A stretch of DNA of 64,000 nt from Rariloculus sp965263005 (GCF_965263005.1 NZ_OZ253579.1:1860001-1924000), one strand, 5' to 3'. Counted from the stretch's first letter, positions 33,651-43,396 are shown. Translations and numbers: made by a program. Notes: generated from the sequence alone by a model not told the origin.

Positions 33651-36532
33651 GTGCTGCGAGCCCCGGAATCCTGCTGCCCCGCGAGCGGTGCATCCGGGGC
33701 ATCGTTGCGCGCGGTCCCGTAGAGACGCCCGGCGAGCCACCCGCCGATCAGCGGGACTTCCTCCAGCACCTGTTGCCCCATCGGCTGGCTTCGTTCCGAC
33801 TCCACCGCCTCGCGGCCGTCCTCGACGGCCGCTTCCGTCGATCGGGTGCGTTCCACGCGCTCGCCGGTCCGCCCGCCCATCGCCGTCTCCGTGTCCCCTC
33901 GGGACACCGCGGCGGATCTGTCCACATCGCCCGGCACAGCCGCTTGCGCCGCGCGTTCTCTGGTCCCTTCCGCCCAGTTGCCGTATGCCTGCTCCGCGCC
34001 AGCGGTTTGCGTGTCCTGCAGATTCTCGCGTGCGTCCTCATAGGTCGCGCGGCTCGGCAGGCTCGCGACCCCCGCGCCGACTGGCGCGGGCAGCCGTTCG
34101 GAGACGAACTCCGCCGCGTACTCGCGCAGCGTTTCGGCCTCCTCGGGCGTTTGCGGGGTCGCGAGCCGCATGGCGCCGCCGACGCCGATGGGCCGCCCAT
34201 TCCCTCCGGGACGTTCGGACAGCCAGCCGAAGAACGGCTGGCCCAGTTCCCGGTCGATGGCCTGCGATTCGGCCCGCACCTGAGACGCTTGCGCGCTCCA
34301 GTTCTCCGATGTCTGAAAGCTGGCCGATGCCCGGTCCTCGAACCGCTGCATGCGGGTCAGGTTCGCCCCAAAACTCTCGTCGAGGCTCGCCAGTTCGCTT
34401 TCGCCCGTGGCGCTTGAGTAGCGCCTGGAGGCGTCCGACACCTGCGACCACAGATCCATCACCTGGTGCTGCTCGGCGTAATCCTGCATGCGGTTGAACG
34501 CCTCGCTCTCGATGGTCTGGCCCCGCCACGACGCCCGCCCACTGGCCCCCATCCGCACGACCTTGCCCCAGCCGCCCCCGAGGCTCGCTTCGGCCGTCAG
34601 CGACGCCGCCTGGTCCTTCGTGATCCCGCCGATCTCCGACAACCGGTCCACGTGGCTCGACAGGTCCTGGGCCTGGAGGGATTCGGATTCGGTGACGCCG
34701 TGCGCGTGCGCCGTGCCGACGTTCACGTCCCTGGAATGCCGTTCGACCATCGCAGTGGCGTCCGTGGCCGCGGCTGTACGGGCCATGCCCGCTTCGGCCG
34801 AGAAATTCTCCCCGAGCGTTCGCGATTGGGCGGCGCGGCTCTCGTGGCTCGCCGCCAGCGACTCCGAGAGCCGGATGCCTGCAGCAGGCAACCGACTGGT
34901 CGCCACACCGGCGTCGGCAATCGCCGTGCCGTCGGCCGCGACGGTGAACGCCGCGCCTTCGGGCGAGTAACCCGTGTAGCGGTCCGTGTCCACGTGGGCG
35001 GAGGTGCGGACCTGGCGGCCCTCAAGCGTGGCGAACCGGTGCGTGTCGAGTTGCGTGGAGCCGAGCGAGAGATTGCCCGTGGAACCCTCACGTGCCGCGG
35101 CGCTGGCCGCTTCCTGGCCGACGTGGAGCACGGACGAGGCCAGCGAGGTGGCGCGGCCCACACCGTACGCGAGCGCCGCGGCCAGAAACGGCACCGACAT
35201 GGAGAGGTAGCCCGACATCACGGCCACGTCCGCAGCCACGGCCCGAATTCCCGCCTGCGCCACCAGAGAAATACCCGCATCCCCTCCCGGCATGAGCGCC
35301 GCCGCGGCCATTTTCTCCGCGGCCTCGCCGAGGGAGATTCGGTGCAGGATCGCGTAGAGCGGTCCCCAGCTCTGCAGCCAGACGAACCCGCCGAGGTACG
35401 CGCGCACGAACGCCCCGCCCGCCGGCGTGAGCATCAGCAGCACCGCCATGGGAAACGCACCGACGTAGAGGCATTCGAACACGATCCGAAGCAGCGGCAC
35501 CCAAGTCTCGGCCTGACGGCCGATGGCCCGGTACGCGGCCACGGTCTGGGCCTCGGCACGGGCCTCGGTGTAGGCGCTGAGCGCGGCGGCGTTGCCGGTT
35601 TCGGCGGACCACTGTTCGCCCGCGTCGTGCACGGCGTTCAGCACCATCTGCTGGCGGATGATGTCGGCGGCGTTGCGGGACGCGCCGATCAGGAAATCGT
35701 GCGCGGCGGGCAGCGCCGCGAGCAGTTCCGCACGCGCCAGCGCCTCGGTGTCGGCGTCCGGGAAGATCCGGATTCCGAAGATCCCCGCGGCGCGGCCGAT
35801 CTCCGCGGCCCAGAGCGCGTCCAGGCGCGCCGCCGCCTCGGCACAGGTGACGATCTCGGTGTCGACGGGTGTGGCGCCGGTGGCGCCCGCGGGTTGACGG
35901 GTGGCGAACTCCACCAGCCGCGCCGGAGAGGCGCCGGCGGAAGGCGAGCCGCCCGCCGTCACAAGCGCCCAGAGATCCGTCGTTTCGCGAAGATCGTCCG
36001 CGGAGATGTGCCCGAGCAACAGCGCATAAAAGATGCACTGGCGGGCGTAGGCCCGTAAATTCCGGGCGAACACGGCATCGGTGATCTCCATGCGGGTGAC
36101 GGCATCGGCCAGCCGGGATCCGAAGATCATGCCGTGGCGCTGGTAGGTCAGGTCGTCAGGGAGTGTGAACGCCTGTTCGGTGAGCCGGGTGAGCCCGTCA
36201 CCGACCTCCGACGTGACGGACGCGAAGATCGCGAGCCCGATCGGCACGTTGGCCACCACCGCGGGCGCGAGCGCCGGATCGAGCCGGTCCACGACCCGCA
36301 CGGTGGCTTTCGGGACGATCATCACGCCCCAGATTGCCGTGAACATCAGTACCCATTTCGCGTTGTCCCTCCAGGACCCGCCGAACGCGGTCCGGAACAG
36401 TATCCACGCGAGCCCGGCGACGCCGGCGAGCTGAGCGAGCGACAAATACGCGCTCCCGCCGGTGATGGCTGCGACAGCGTTGAGAAGGTCTACCAGGTAG
36501 ACCCCGCCGCCGAGCGTGAAGAGTTCGTACAT
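33629..36532 (-). CDS. traG: Mating-pair stabilisation / pilus assembly protein TraG
   Basis: The 967-aa protein has the TraG N-terminal domain (MYELFTLGGGVYLVDLLNAV) with several membrane segments, including YLSLAQLAGVAGLAWILF, WVLMFTAIWGVMIVP, and a set near residues 350-470 (GAFPMAVLLMLTPAGG; VAVMSGYLSMSVPFLAAALA). A long hydrophilic C-terminal half follows, rich in Ala, Ser, Glu and Arg and predicted helical. In F, TraG is needed for pilus assembly, and its periplasmic part acts in mating-pair stabilisation and entry exclusion. The length is close to F TraG (938 aa). It starts 31 bases after the traH stop, with GGAG upstream of the ATG. Confidence 0.92.
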   Translation of the reverse strand: MYELFTLGGGVYLVDLLNAVAAITGGSAYLSLAQLAGVAGLAWILFRTAFGGSWRDNAKWVLMFTAIWGVMIVPKATVRVVDRLDPALAPAVVANVPIGLAIFASVTSEVGDGLTRLTEQAFTLPDDLTYQRHGMIFGSRLADAVTRMEITDAVFARNLRAYARQCIFYALLLGHISADDLRETTDLWALVTAGGSPSAGASPARLVEFATRQPAGATGATPVDTEIVTCAEAAARLDALWAAEIGRAAGIFGIRIFPDADTEALARAELLAALPAAHDFLIGASRNAADIIRQQMVLNAVHDAGEQWSAETGNAAALSAYTEARAEAQTVAAYRAIGRQAETWVPLLRIVFECLYVGAFPMAVLLMLTPAGGAFVRAYLGGFVWLQSWGPLYAILHRISLGEAAEKMAAAALMPGGDAGISLVAQAGIRAVAADVAVMSGYLSMSVPFLAAALAYGVGRATSLASSVLHVGQEAASAAAREGSTGNLSLGSTQLDTHRFATLEGRQVRTSAHVDTDRYTGYSPEGAAFTVAADGTAIADAGVATSRLPAAGIRLSESLAASHESRAAQSRTLGENFSAEAGMARTAAATDATAMVERHSRDVNVGTAHAHGVTESESLQAQDLSSHVDRLSEIGGITKDQAASLTAEASLGGGWGKVVRMGASGRASWRGQTIESEAFNRMQDYAEQHQVMDLWSQVSDASRRYSSATGESELASLDESFGANLTRMQRFEDRASASFQTSENWSAQASQVRAESQAIDRELGQPFFGWLSERPGGNGRPIGVGGAMRLATPQTPEEAETLREYAAEFVSERLPAPVGAGVASLPSRATYEDARENLQDTQTAGAEQAYGNWAEGTRERAAQAAVPGDVDRSAAVSRGDTETAMGGRTGERVERTRSTEAAVEDGREAVESERSQPMGQQVLEEVPLIGGWLAGRLYGTARNDAPDAPLAGQQDSGARSTQGQESP

Positions 36533-36563
36533 CCGGACCGCGCTCCACTGCTGTCATTCGCGA

Positions 36564-38024
36564 CTAGCGGCCACCGACCCCGCCCTGGCCGCGGGAAAAC
36601 GCGAGCGCGGCACGAAGGTCCGCCGACAACGCACCCGCGAGCTCGGTCTCGATGAGACGGAGTTTTTCCACCACGGCGAGCGCGGTGTTGAACCGCTGCA
36701 ACCCCTCCTGCCGATGCGTGCTCAACGCGATGCGGTTTTCCCGCAGTGTCTGTCGCCAGCGTTCGAGCTGAGCTCCGTCACCGCTGTCGAGCGTGCCCGC
36801 GCGGGCTTCAATCGTCCGGTGCAGATCCGAAATCCAAACCTGGAGCACATCGAGCGCCACCGCTTCTGCGAGCGCGTCCACTTCCTGGTCGATCACCGCA
36901 CCCCTGTAAGCCGCGGCCGCGTTGATGACGCGGTAAACCGGCAACGTGGTGAGATTGACCAGCCCGAGCGCCGGTGCCGGCGGGACCGTGTCGTTGCGCA
37001 CCGCGTCCACGAGGTCGCGCATGAGCCCGGCCACCCGGGCCCGCAAGCCCTGGTCCGCCGGAATGTTCACTCGCCCAAGCGTCGGATTGAGGCACTGAAG
37101 CGGTGTATCGCAGGTGTACACCGGCAGATCCCCGCCGCCTTCCATGAGTATTTCGGTGACTTCGCGGTCGAGCGCGAGCGGTTCGAGCACCCGCACCGCC
37201 GGGGGCACCGTGGATCCGTCCGTCACGGGCGCGGTGACGATGACGGTCCCCGTGATCGACATCGCGAACTCCCCCAACGCCTGATCCGCCGAGAGAAACG
37301 TCGAACCCTGCACCGCCTCCCAGGCGTAATTGACGTTGACCGGGGCCTGGTCAGCCAGCTCTCCCGTCGCCGCTGCCAACGTGGAATATCTTTTTCCACC
37401 CGACCCGCAGCCGTGCCGAGCGGCCGCATAGTCGGAAAAAATCCCCTGGGATGTCCCGATGGCCGCGCAGATCGAAGCACTCGCCCGGTCGTTGGTGGAC
37501 CAGGCGGCCCCGACCAGGGACTGGGCCATCTCGCACGAGTTGATGCTCTGGTTATTGACCCATTGGGCCAACGCCCGGAGCTTGCTCATGGTCTCGGCAA
37601 TGACCGGAGAGATCGTTTCCAGCGCCAGATCGAACGCGAACCCCGTGGCGTTCTGGGCGATGCCGCGGGCAAACGCGACGAGCTGGTCGGAGTCGATGAA
37701 CGAGAACGCGCCGGCGAAGGCGTCAATCCCGCCGCAGCCGGCCCGGAACGACGGGAGACTGACGGTCCCGATGCGCTCGGACTGCACCGGCGCGCGAAGG
37801 TACAGGTTGCCCAATGTCCAATGACCCGAGGCCTGGCCCTCGAATGCGGTGGGCCCGGTGGTGTTCACCGCCGCGCCGTCCCAGAAGCGCTGCATTTCGG
37901 AAAGGACATCCGCCTCCACAGCGGTGGTGGCGGCGGCCAGAGCGACAGCTGCGCCGAACGGAAGCAGATGGGCACACCGCTTCCGTTGACGCAATCCTGT
38001 ATTCCGCCGATGACCGCCGCCCAT
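36564..38024 (-). CDS. traH: Conjugal transfer pilus assembly protein TraH
   Basis: The 486-aa periplasmic protein has a signal-like N-terminus (LLPFGAAVALAAATTAVEA), then TraH features: DVLSEMQRFWDG, SGHWTLGNLYLRAP, a Gly-rich GCGGIDAFAGAFSFI and the conserved Cys/Asn region WVNNQSINSCEMAQSLVG. TraH is part of the F-type outer-membrane-side complex needed for pilus extension. AAGGAGG lies upstream of the ATG at 38024; the open frame begins further upstream (38090) but inside the end of traF. Confidence 0.93.
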   Translation of the reverse strand: MGGGHRRNTGLRQRKRCAHLLPFGAAVALAAATTAVEADVLSEMQRFWDGAAVNTTGPTAFEGQASGHWTLGNLYLRAPVQSERIGTVSLPSFRAGCGGIDAFAGAFSFIDSDQLVAFARGIAQNATGFAFDLALETISPVIAETMSKLRALAQWVNNQSINSCEMAQSLVGAAWSTNDRASASICAAIGTSQGIFSDYAAARHGCGSGGKRYSTLAAATGELADQAPVNVNYAWEAVQGSTFLSADQALGEFAMSITGTVIVTAPVTDGSTVPPAVRVLEPLALDREVTEILMEGGGDLPVYTCDTPLQCLNPTLGRVNIPADQGLRARVAGLMRDLVDAVRNDTVPPAPALGLVNLTTLPVYRVINAAAAYRGAVIDQEVDALAEAVALDVLQVWISDLHRTIEARAGTLDSGDGAQLERWRQTLRENRIALSTHRQEGLQRFNTALAVVEKLRLIETELAGALSADLRAALAFSRGQGGVGGR

Positions 38025-38067
38025 GATCGTGGCACCTCCTTTCTCCTTCACCATTCGCCCAAATCGT

Positions 38068-38880
38068 TCAGTAGTCATTGCCAACCTCAAGCGCGGTGAG
38101 CGCGTAGATGCGTTCGGCGAGCTGGTCCTCGGCGACCACGCCGAACGCCACGGGAAGGACCTCGCCGGTCTCGGTATCGAAAAGCACCACCGCCGGCACC
38201 GGGGCGCCGACGAGGCCGAGCTGGGCGGCCCGGCCGTTGTCGGGCACCGCTTCCGGCCACCCTTCGAGCGCCTCGCCCGTCATCGACACCGCGAGCACGT
38301 CCAGCCCGTGGCGTAGCGCAAACGCACGCAGGAGCGGGCCGAACACCCGGCACCCCGCGCAGTGGCTGTCGCCGAGGTAAATCAATCCGTACCGTTCCCC
38401 CAGATTGGCCAGCACCGCCTGCTGCGCCGCCAGCCGATCGTCGGACCAGAGTTGTTTCGCGAGCGCACCGGCGGGACGGGTGAGCGTGTAGTCGAGTTCG
38501 GGCGTCGACCAGACCACCCGCCGGAACACGTCCGAAAAGGTCGAGGCGCGCTGCAGGGACACCTGCTGCAGGTAGAGATAGGCGGCGACGTTCTCGGGTG
38601 TCGGTTCGAGGATCGCGGTCGCGCGGGATTCTTCGAGCTCGTGCCGCATCCGCGCGATCTCCTCGGTCGCGGAAGGCTCTGCGGGCGGCAGTAGAGTCTC
38701 TGCTTCGCTCGGCTCAACCGGTTTGACGGGCGCAGCCCGATCGCAATAGAAATGCCAGCCGAGGGACGGGGCCGATCCCGGATCGCCGCACCAGCCATGC
38801 CATTCCCGTGCGGCGGCCGGCGCCGCGGCCACCACCAACCCGATGGCCATGCAGGCGCCCGTATATAGAATGTGTCGCAT
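38068..38880 (-). CDS. traF: Conjugal pilus assembly protein TraF, thioredoxin-like with CXXC
   Basis: The 270-aa periplasmic protein begins with a signal peptide (ILYTGACMAIGLVVAAAPAAA) and carries a thioredoxin-like fold whose active-site motif is Cys-Ala-Gly-Cys at 174-177 (YLGDSHCAGCRVFGP). F TraF lacks CXXC and relies on a separate TrbB oxidoreductase; here the motif is in TraF, and no trbB is seen between traF and traH. It may therefore catalyse disulfide formation in the Cys-rich partners TraN, TraU and TraH. The start at 38880 has GTGAGGCG upstream. It lies 10 bases after traN. Confidence 0.9.
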   Translation of the reverse strand: MRHILYTGACMAIGLVVAAAPAAAREWHGWCGDPGSAPSLGWHFYCDRAAPVKPVEPSEAETLLPPAEPSATEEIARMRHELEESRATAILEPTPENVAAYLYLQQVSLQRASTFSDVFRRVVWSTPELDYTLTRPAGALAKQLWSDDRLAAQQAVLANLGERYGLIYLGDSHCAGCRVFGPLLRAFALRHGLDVLAVSMTGEALEGWPEAVPDNGRAAQLGLVGAPVPAVVLFDTETGEVLPVAFGVVAEDQLAERIYALTALEVGNDY

Positions 38881-38890
38881 CGCCGTCGCC

Positions 38891-39994
38891 TCACTCGTTC
38901 TCGCGGTAAAACTCACCGATCCGGTTGCGCATCGCCGCGCCCGTGGCGCCCGCATTCGGCAACGAAATCCCCGGCGCTTTGCTGGTGTCGAGCAGCGTGT
39001 CGGAGAATTCCGAGAGATCGACCCGATCGAAGTCGATACGCTGGATCTCCGCGATGCTGAACCCGCGGCAGTCGTCCCAGGTCATCCCGAGTTGCGGGCG
39101 CGCCTGTTCGTGGAGAATCCGCCCGAGCTCGGAGGTAAAGACGCACCAGGCCCGGTCGCGCCTGCGGCAGATCCCGAGGATGCGCTTGGCGCAATATTCC
39201 CCGAGGTAGTGGGTCACGCCCGCGGCCCGAGCCTCGGCGAGTTCCTCTTCCTCCACACTGCAGCCGGCGAGCCCCACTTCGACCAAAACACCCGAGTCGG
39301 TGCAGCAGTTCTGCCCGCCGAGAAACCGCACGGGACAGGCCTGGTGCTCGCCGGTGAAGACACTCATGTTGTCCCGGTCGAATTCATCGCCACCCATCTC
39401 CATGACCATGTTGAGCTGCGCGGCCGCGGGCACGAAGGCCGTGTTCGCGGGGGTGTCGACGCGCTCGCAACCGGCGCCGACGCAATACGTCACCCCGCCG
39501 CAGCGCCCGCCGGCTCCGGCGTCATCGAGATCCGCGCCGCATTCGCGCACCGTGCCCGACGCGAGGCTATCGGCCCGCCACGCCGGAGCGTTTGGAGTGT
39601 TTTGTACGGTGTCGCCGCGCTGGATTTCAGGATCAGTCTCGGACAGGGAGACATCCGGACGCGATAGCGTCCCGTCCACCACCGCACGGCCCACCGCGCC
39701 ACCCGCATCGTTCGGGTCCGCCAGCGCCCGCCGCGCGGCCGCGTCCATTCCGGTGGCCGTATGATCGGCCTCCGCGAGATCCGTGCCCTCGAAACCGGGC
39801 ACGTTCAGGGGCTGGCTCGCATCGCGTGCCACCGCGCGCGCGGCCGCCTGTCCCACGGACCCCAGCGCTTGAGCCGCTTCTTTCGCCTCCCGGTTTGAAT
39901 CCTGGGCCACCGTTGCCCCGCCGAGCAGCGAGCAAGCCAGAAAAAGGGCCAACGAGACATCGCGTGGCCGTCGTGTCCTCAATCGATTCTTCAA
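38891..39994 (-). CDS. traN: Mating-pair stabilisation protein TraN (short form)
   Basis: The 367-aa outer-membrane protein has a signal peptide (SLALFLACSLLGGATVAQ) and a Cys-rich second half typical of TraN: NCCTDSGVLVEVGLAGC, then THYLGEYCAKRILGICRRR, AWCVFTSELGRILHEQAR and WDDCRGFSIAEI. TraN holds donor and recipient cells together. F TraN is about 600 aa; the part missing here is the variable middle that contacts recipient porins in F. The start is a TTG overlapping the trbC stop by TTGA, with AGAGGAGA upstream. Confidence 0.9.
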   Translation of the reverse strand: MKNRLRTRRPRDVSLALFLACSLLGGATVAQDSNREAKEAAQALGSVGQAAARAVARDASQPLNVPGFEGTDLAEADHTATGMDAAARRALADPNDAGGAVGRAVVDGTLSRPDVSLSETDPEIQRGDTVQNTPNAPAWRADSLASGTVRECGADLDDAGAGGRCGGVTYCVGAGCERVDTPANTAFVPAAAQLNMVMEMGGDEFDRDNMSVFTGEHQACPVRFLGGQNCCTDSGVLVEVGLAGCSVEEEELAEARAAGVTHYLGEYCAKRILGICRRRDRAWCVFTSELGRILHEQARPQLGMTWDDCRGFSIAEIQRIDFDRVDLSEFSDTLLDTSKAPGISLPNAGATGAAMRNRIGEFYRENE

Positions 39995-40719
39995 TGCGTT
40001 TCTCCTCTCAGCACGGCCAACTGCCTGATGGCCGTGTCTCGACCCGGGCCGCCTTCCGTCGCGATGGCTTCAAGCGCCCCGTCCAACCCGATGTTCCCGG
40101 TCACGAGGTCGTGCGGCGGCGGTGGATCCGACGAACAGCCCGGGGTGGTGCACGCGCGGACACCGCCCGGTATGACCGCGACAGCGGGTACCGAGCCGAT
40201 GCGGAACAGCCGGAAGAGCCGGGGATCGATGCCCGCGCCCGCGCCGTCCTCGGCATGACGTGCCGCGATCCGATTCACGGTCGCCGTCAATCCGCCCTCG
40301 GCCACGCCGCGCAGCACCATCGGCGCGCCGATCCGCGCCGCTTCGCGGCTCCATTGCCGCCAGCTCGGCTCCGGTACCGACAAGCTCATGAAGACGAGGA
40401 CTTCCGCCGTATTCGCCCGGTTGCCCGCGAAACCTTGCGCCAGCGCCGATGGCGTCGGTCCGCCCGGAACCAGCGCCGGGCCGGCCTCCGGGCCGCTCGA
40501 CAGCGCCTGCTCTATAACCGTTTGCGCCCAATCCGCGAGCGCCTCGTGTTCCTCCGCCAGTATCTTGTCGAGGGACTCGCCCAACACCGCGTCAACCAGT
40601 GCCTGAGCGTCCGCCTCGGCATCGGTTCGCTCGACGTCTGGGGTGGATTGTTGACCGATCGCGGGGACGCACCAGGCGCAGCACATCGCCGCGGTCGTGA
40701 TGATTTGCGGTTTGTTCAT
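39991..40719 (-). CDS. trbC: F-type pilus assembly protein TrbC
   Basis: The 242-aa periplasmic protein starts at ATG 40719 with a signal peptide (MNKPQIITTAAMCCAWCVPA). The TrbC core follows: VLVFMSLSVPEPSWRQWSRE, GAPMVLRGV and the C-terminal RLFRIGSVPAVAVIPGG. TrbC works with TraW at the base of the F pilus. An alternative GTG start at 40740 would overlap traU. The stop overlaps the traN start. Confidence 0.9.
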   Translation of the reverse strand: MNKPQIITTAAMCCAWCVPAIGQQSTPDVERTDAEADAQALVDAVLGESLDKILAEEHEALADWAQTVIEQALSSGPEAGPALVPGGPTPSALAQGFAGNRANTAEVLVFMSLSVPEPSWRQWSREAARIGAPMVLRGVAEGGLTATVNRIAARHAEDGAGAGIDPRLFRLFRIGSVPAVAVIPGGVRACTTPGCSSDPPPPHDLVTGNIGLDGALEAIATEGGPGRDTAIRQLAVLRGETH

Positions 40720-40729
40720 GCGGGCATGC

Positions 40730-41731
40730 TCACAAGACACAACAGTTCTTTTTCCTCCAGAGGAGGTACCCGAAGTTTTCCCCCGAGACGGGCAACTCCC
40801 GGAGCGACTCCCAGAGCACGGACGAACGTCCGGTGGGGTTGCACCCGAGAAGCGGGGCCGTGGCCGGGACGGGCTGGCTCATCTGCCAGCGGTACTGGGT
40901 CTTCTTGATGATCGGCATCGGCACGGGTCCGCACAGCGCCTCCTGTCCCGAGGTCCCCAGGGCCAGTCCCAGCCGGTGCAGGCGGTACACCATCCGCTCG
41001 GCGGCGAGCAACGAAGCCTGAACGCCACCGACATGCGCGCTGACGGCACCGGTCAGCGGGTACATTCCACCCTGGCAACCCGCGCACCAGAACAGGCCGT
41101 CAAGCGGCAGTCCGGCGGTGGCCGCCACGCAATCGGCCGCGCAGGCCGCTTGCGCGAGGACGCCCGTAAACAGCACCGCCTCGGGGTGCAGGAGAAACGA
41201 GAGTTCCTCGTCGTTCCAGGTGGGATCCAGTTCCGACACCCAGGCGATATCCAGCCCGCCGGTTTGCATGCAGCCCAGATCGAGCAATGCCCCGATCCAC
41301 GAGAGCAGGGGATAATTGTAGTAATGGACGTGCCACAGGGACCCGGACGACCCGTCGCCGCTCGAGGATCCGGTGCGGCCGCGCGCGGCCCCCACGCCCG
41401 GATCGATGCTGAGTCCGCCCAGGTTCGAAAAGCAGTACGGCGCGCGGGACACGTCGATCAATCTCGCCGGTTCCCACATCCCCACCGCGAGTCCGATCCT
41501 CGGGATGGGCGTGCCGCAGTAGCACAGCGGAGAGGGCGGGTTCGGCGTATCCGGCGCGCCGGCCGCCGCGCCGATGCCCAACGCGCCGATGGAGATCGGG
41601 AACAGGCACTCCCAGCACACGTCCGTCAGGGGATTGACGAACCGCCCGGTGCACTCCTGGCCCCATGCCGCGCCGAACGGCAGGAGTGTGAGCACGATGC
41701 ACGCTCTGAACAGGGTACGAAACAGGCTCAT
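40730..41731 (-). CDS. traU: Conjugal pilus assembly protein TraU
   Basis: The 333-aa protein (F TraU is 330) has a signal peptide (ACIVLTLLPFGAAWG) and many Cys residues in conserved settings: FVNPLTDVCWECLFPISIG, LCYCGTPIPRIG, GMWEPARLIDVSRAPYCF and LFWCAGCQGG. TraU is a periplasmic factor needed for DNA transfer and pilus assembly. The start overlaps the traW stop by ATGA. Confidence 0.95.
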   Translation of the reverse strand: MSLFRTLFRACIVLTLLPFGAAWGQECTGRFVNPLTDVCWECLFPISIGALGIGAAAGAPDTPNPPSPLCYCGTPIPRIGLAVGMWEPARLIDVSRAPYCFSNLGGLSIDPGVGAARGRTGSSSGDGSSGSLWHVHYYNYPLLSWIGALLDLGCMQTGGLDIAWVSELDPTWNDEELSFLLHPEAVLFTGVLAQAACAADCVAATAGLPLDGLFWCAGCQGGMYPLTGAVSAHVGGVQASLLAAERMVYRLHRLGLALGTSGQEALCGPVPMPIIKKTQYRWQMSQPVPATAPLLGCNPTGRSSVLWESLRELPVSGENFGYLLWRKKNCCVL

Positions 41732-42441
41732 GGCGCCACCTCGTCGTTGGAAAGGGAATCGCGAAAGGTGTTTTCGCGAAGGGGGATCTCTCGGCCGTTC
41801 TCGTCCAGCGGGATTTCGGTTATTCGAAGCCTCAGCCCTTCCTGGCGGATCCGGGTCGGGGTGGCTTCAAGCCCGAACCGCTCGGTAAGCGCGCCGGTCT
41901 GGTCGAAGTAAAACGCGCGCTCGTGCGCCCGCGACAGATCGAACGGCCGCCCGGCCAGGAGCACGATCGTCGTCGGAGAAACCCGCGCCAGCGCCCACTC
42001 GACCTCCACTTCGCGGGTACCGTCGATGAACAGCAGTTCCTGCAGCAGGGGTCGGTGGGCAAGGGGCTCGATGCGCGTGCCCGCGGCGGCGATCACCGTG
42101 CCGTCCGGACCCACAATATTCTCTTGCACCGTGATGGCCGGATCGAACAGCCATGTCCGCGACACCCGGGCGGGCTGAATGCCAGGCACCGGTTCCGGCG
42201 CCTCCAGGCGCTCGCGGGCCCGGGCCTTCGCTTCCTCGTCCATGCGCGCGCGTTCGCCCGAGCGTTCGAGTTCGACGAGTTGCTGCTCGATCCGGTCCAG
42301 CAGGTCCGCCTCGGCGATCTGCCACGTTTCGCCCAGCACGCCCAGGTCCCTGGCCGCCACGGGCATCGCCGCATCCAGCACGCCCGCGAGCCACACCGCC
42401 GCGAACGCGTGCCGGCCGCGAAGGTCGCGCAGGCGCATCAT
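41728..42441 (-). CDS. traW: Conjugal pilus assembly protein TraW
   Basis: The 237-aa periplasmic protein has a signal peptide (FAAVWLAGVLDAAMPVAA), then TraW features: RDLGVLGETWQIAEADLLD, SRTWLFDPAITV and RPLLQELLFIDGT, and a C-terminal FYFDQTGALTERFGLEATP that suggests a TrbC-contacting region. It starts at ATG 42441, which overlaps the peptidase stop. Confidence 0.93.
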   Translation of the reverse strand: MMRLRDLRGRHAFAAVWLAGVLDAAMPVAARDLGVLGETWQIAEADLLDRIEQQLVELERSGERARMDEEAKARARERLEAPEPVPGIQPARVSRTWLFDPAITVQENIVGPDGTVIAAAGTRIEPLAHRPLLQELLFIDGTREVEVEWALARVSPTTIVLLAGRPFDLSRAHERAFYFDQTGALTERFGLEATPTRIRQEGLRLRITEIPLDENGREIPLRENTFRDSLSNDEVAP

Positions 42442-42998
42442 GGGTGTATCTCCAGCCCGACAGACTCCGGCCCGCCAGGGTCCGGTCCGACCAGCGGGCC
42501 TTCGAGCCCCAACCAGGGTAGATCGGGCAGCGCAAACGCCCGCCCGAGGATCCGATCCCGCGGCACCGGGCCGATCTCGGCATACCGGCTGTCGTGGCTG
42601 TCGACGTGATCCGCGTGCAGATAATAGTGGTCCGGCGGGATGACGCCGGGTACTGCCGCGGTGAGCACTCGCCCGTCGCGTGCCACGGGTTTCGCGCGAC
42701 CCAGCCTGACGTTGTCCACCCAGACATCGCGATGTCTGTCCACGGCGATCCACGAACCCGGCAATCCCCATACCGTTTTTAGGTAGGGCGCGGACGCGCC
42801 GATGGCCCCGGGCGGTTCGAACACCACACGGTCGCCCAGATTCGGCGAGCCGATCGGGACTACGAAATACCCCCACGCGTCGTCCGACCAACTGGTGTTG
42901 ACGTGGATTCGGGAGGCGGCGAGAAGCCACGCGGCGCCGAGCACCAAGAATCCCAGCAACACCCGTCGATTCCGCCGGGCTCGCATCGAGACGCTCAT
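42438..42998 (-). CDS. S26-family conjugal signal peptidase (TraF/TrhF-like)
   Basis: The 186-aa membrane protein has one N-terminal membrane segment (VLLGFLVLGAAWLLAASRI), then a serine-lysine peptidase pattern: HVNTSWSDDAWGYFVVP (likely Ser nucleophile) and YLKTVWGLPGSWIAVD (likely Lys). This matches the S26 TraF/TrhF peptidases that process or cyclise pilin in several transfer systems. F itself lacks a gene here. Both ends overlap neighbours by ATGA. Confidence 0.85.
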   Translation of the reverse strand: MSVSMRARRNRRVLLGFLVLGAAWLLAASRIHVNTSWSDDAWGYFVVPIGSPNLGDRVVFEPPGAIGASAPYLKTVWGLPGSWIAVDRHRDVWVDNVRLGRAKPVARDGRVLTAAVPGVIPPDHYYLHADHVDSHDSRYAEIGPVPRDRILGRAFALPDLPWLGLEGPLVGPDPGGPESVGLEIHP

Positions 42999-43396
42999 AG
43001 CTGGAATTCCGGTTCCAAAGGAACGGGCGCCCCGGATCCGTCCAGGCCGGCGGGCTCGCCCAGGCGCATCAGCGTCCACCGCACTTCCGCCGTATGGTCT
43101 TCGGCGCCCGCCACCACCGCCTCGGCGGTCACGAGCACGATGCCCCGTCGAGCGGCCACTACGGCAAGCGCGGTTTCCAGGTCCGCCGCCCACCGGCGTG
43201 CCGCCTCGGCGGTTTCCTCCGCCGACTCCGCGTCCCGGACGGCGCCCGCCATGAACTCGGCCGTCAGCTCCGTCAGCCGCACGCTTCCGATCCTCGGCCC
43301 GGCGTCAGGCGCCCACCGCACCATCGCCGCCGCGACCACGGCCGACACCCCTGCGGCGATCAACACCGCCGATCCGATCGTTCGGCCCGCGCTCAC
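42995..43396 (-). CDS. trbI: F-type conjugal transfer protein TrbI
   Basis: The 133-aa protein has an N-terminal membrane anchor (GSAVLIAAGVSAVVAAAMV) and a helical periplasmic part ending DHTAEVRWTLMRLG. Position (between traC and traW), size and layout fit F TrbI (128 aa), a modulator of pilus retraction. The start is GTG 43396, overlapping the upstream 59-aa gene's stop as GTGA. An ATGA overlap follows. Confidence 0.8.
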   Translation of the reverse strand: MSAGRTIGSAVLIAAGVSAVVAAAMVRWAPDAGPRIGSVRLTELTAEFMAGAVRDAESAEETAEAARRWAADLETALAVVAARRGIVLVTAEAVVAGAEDHTAEVRWTLMRLGEPAGLDGSGAPVPLEPEFQL

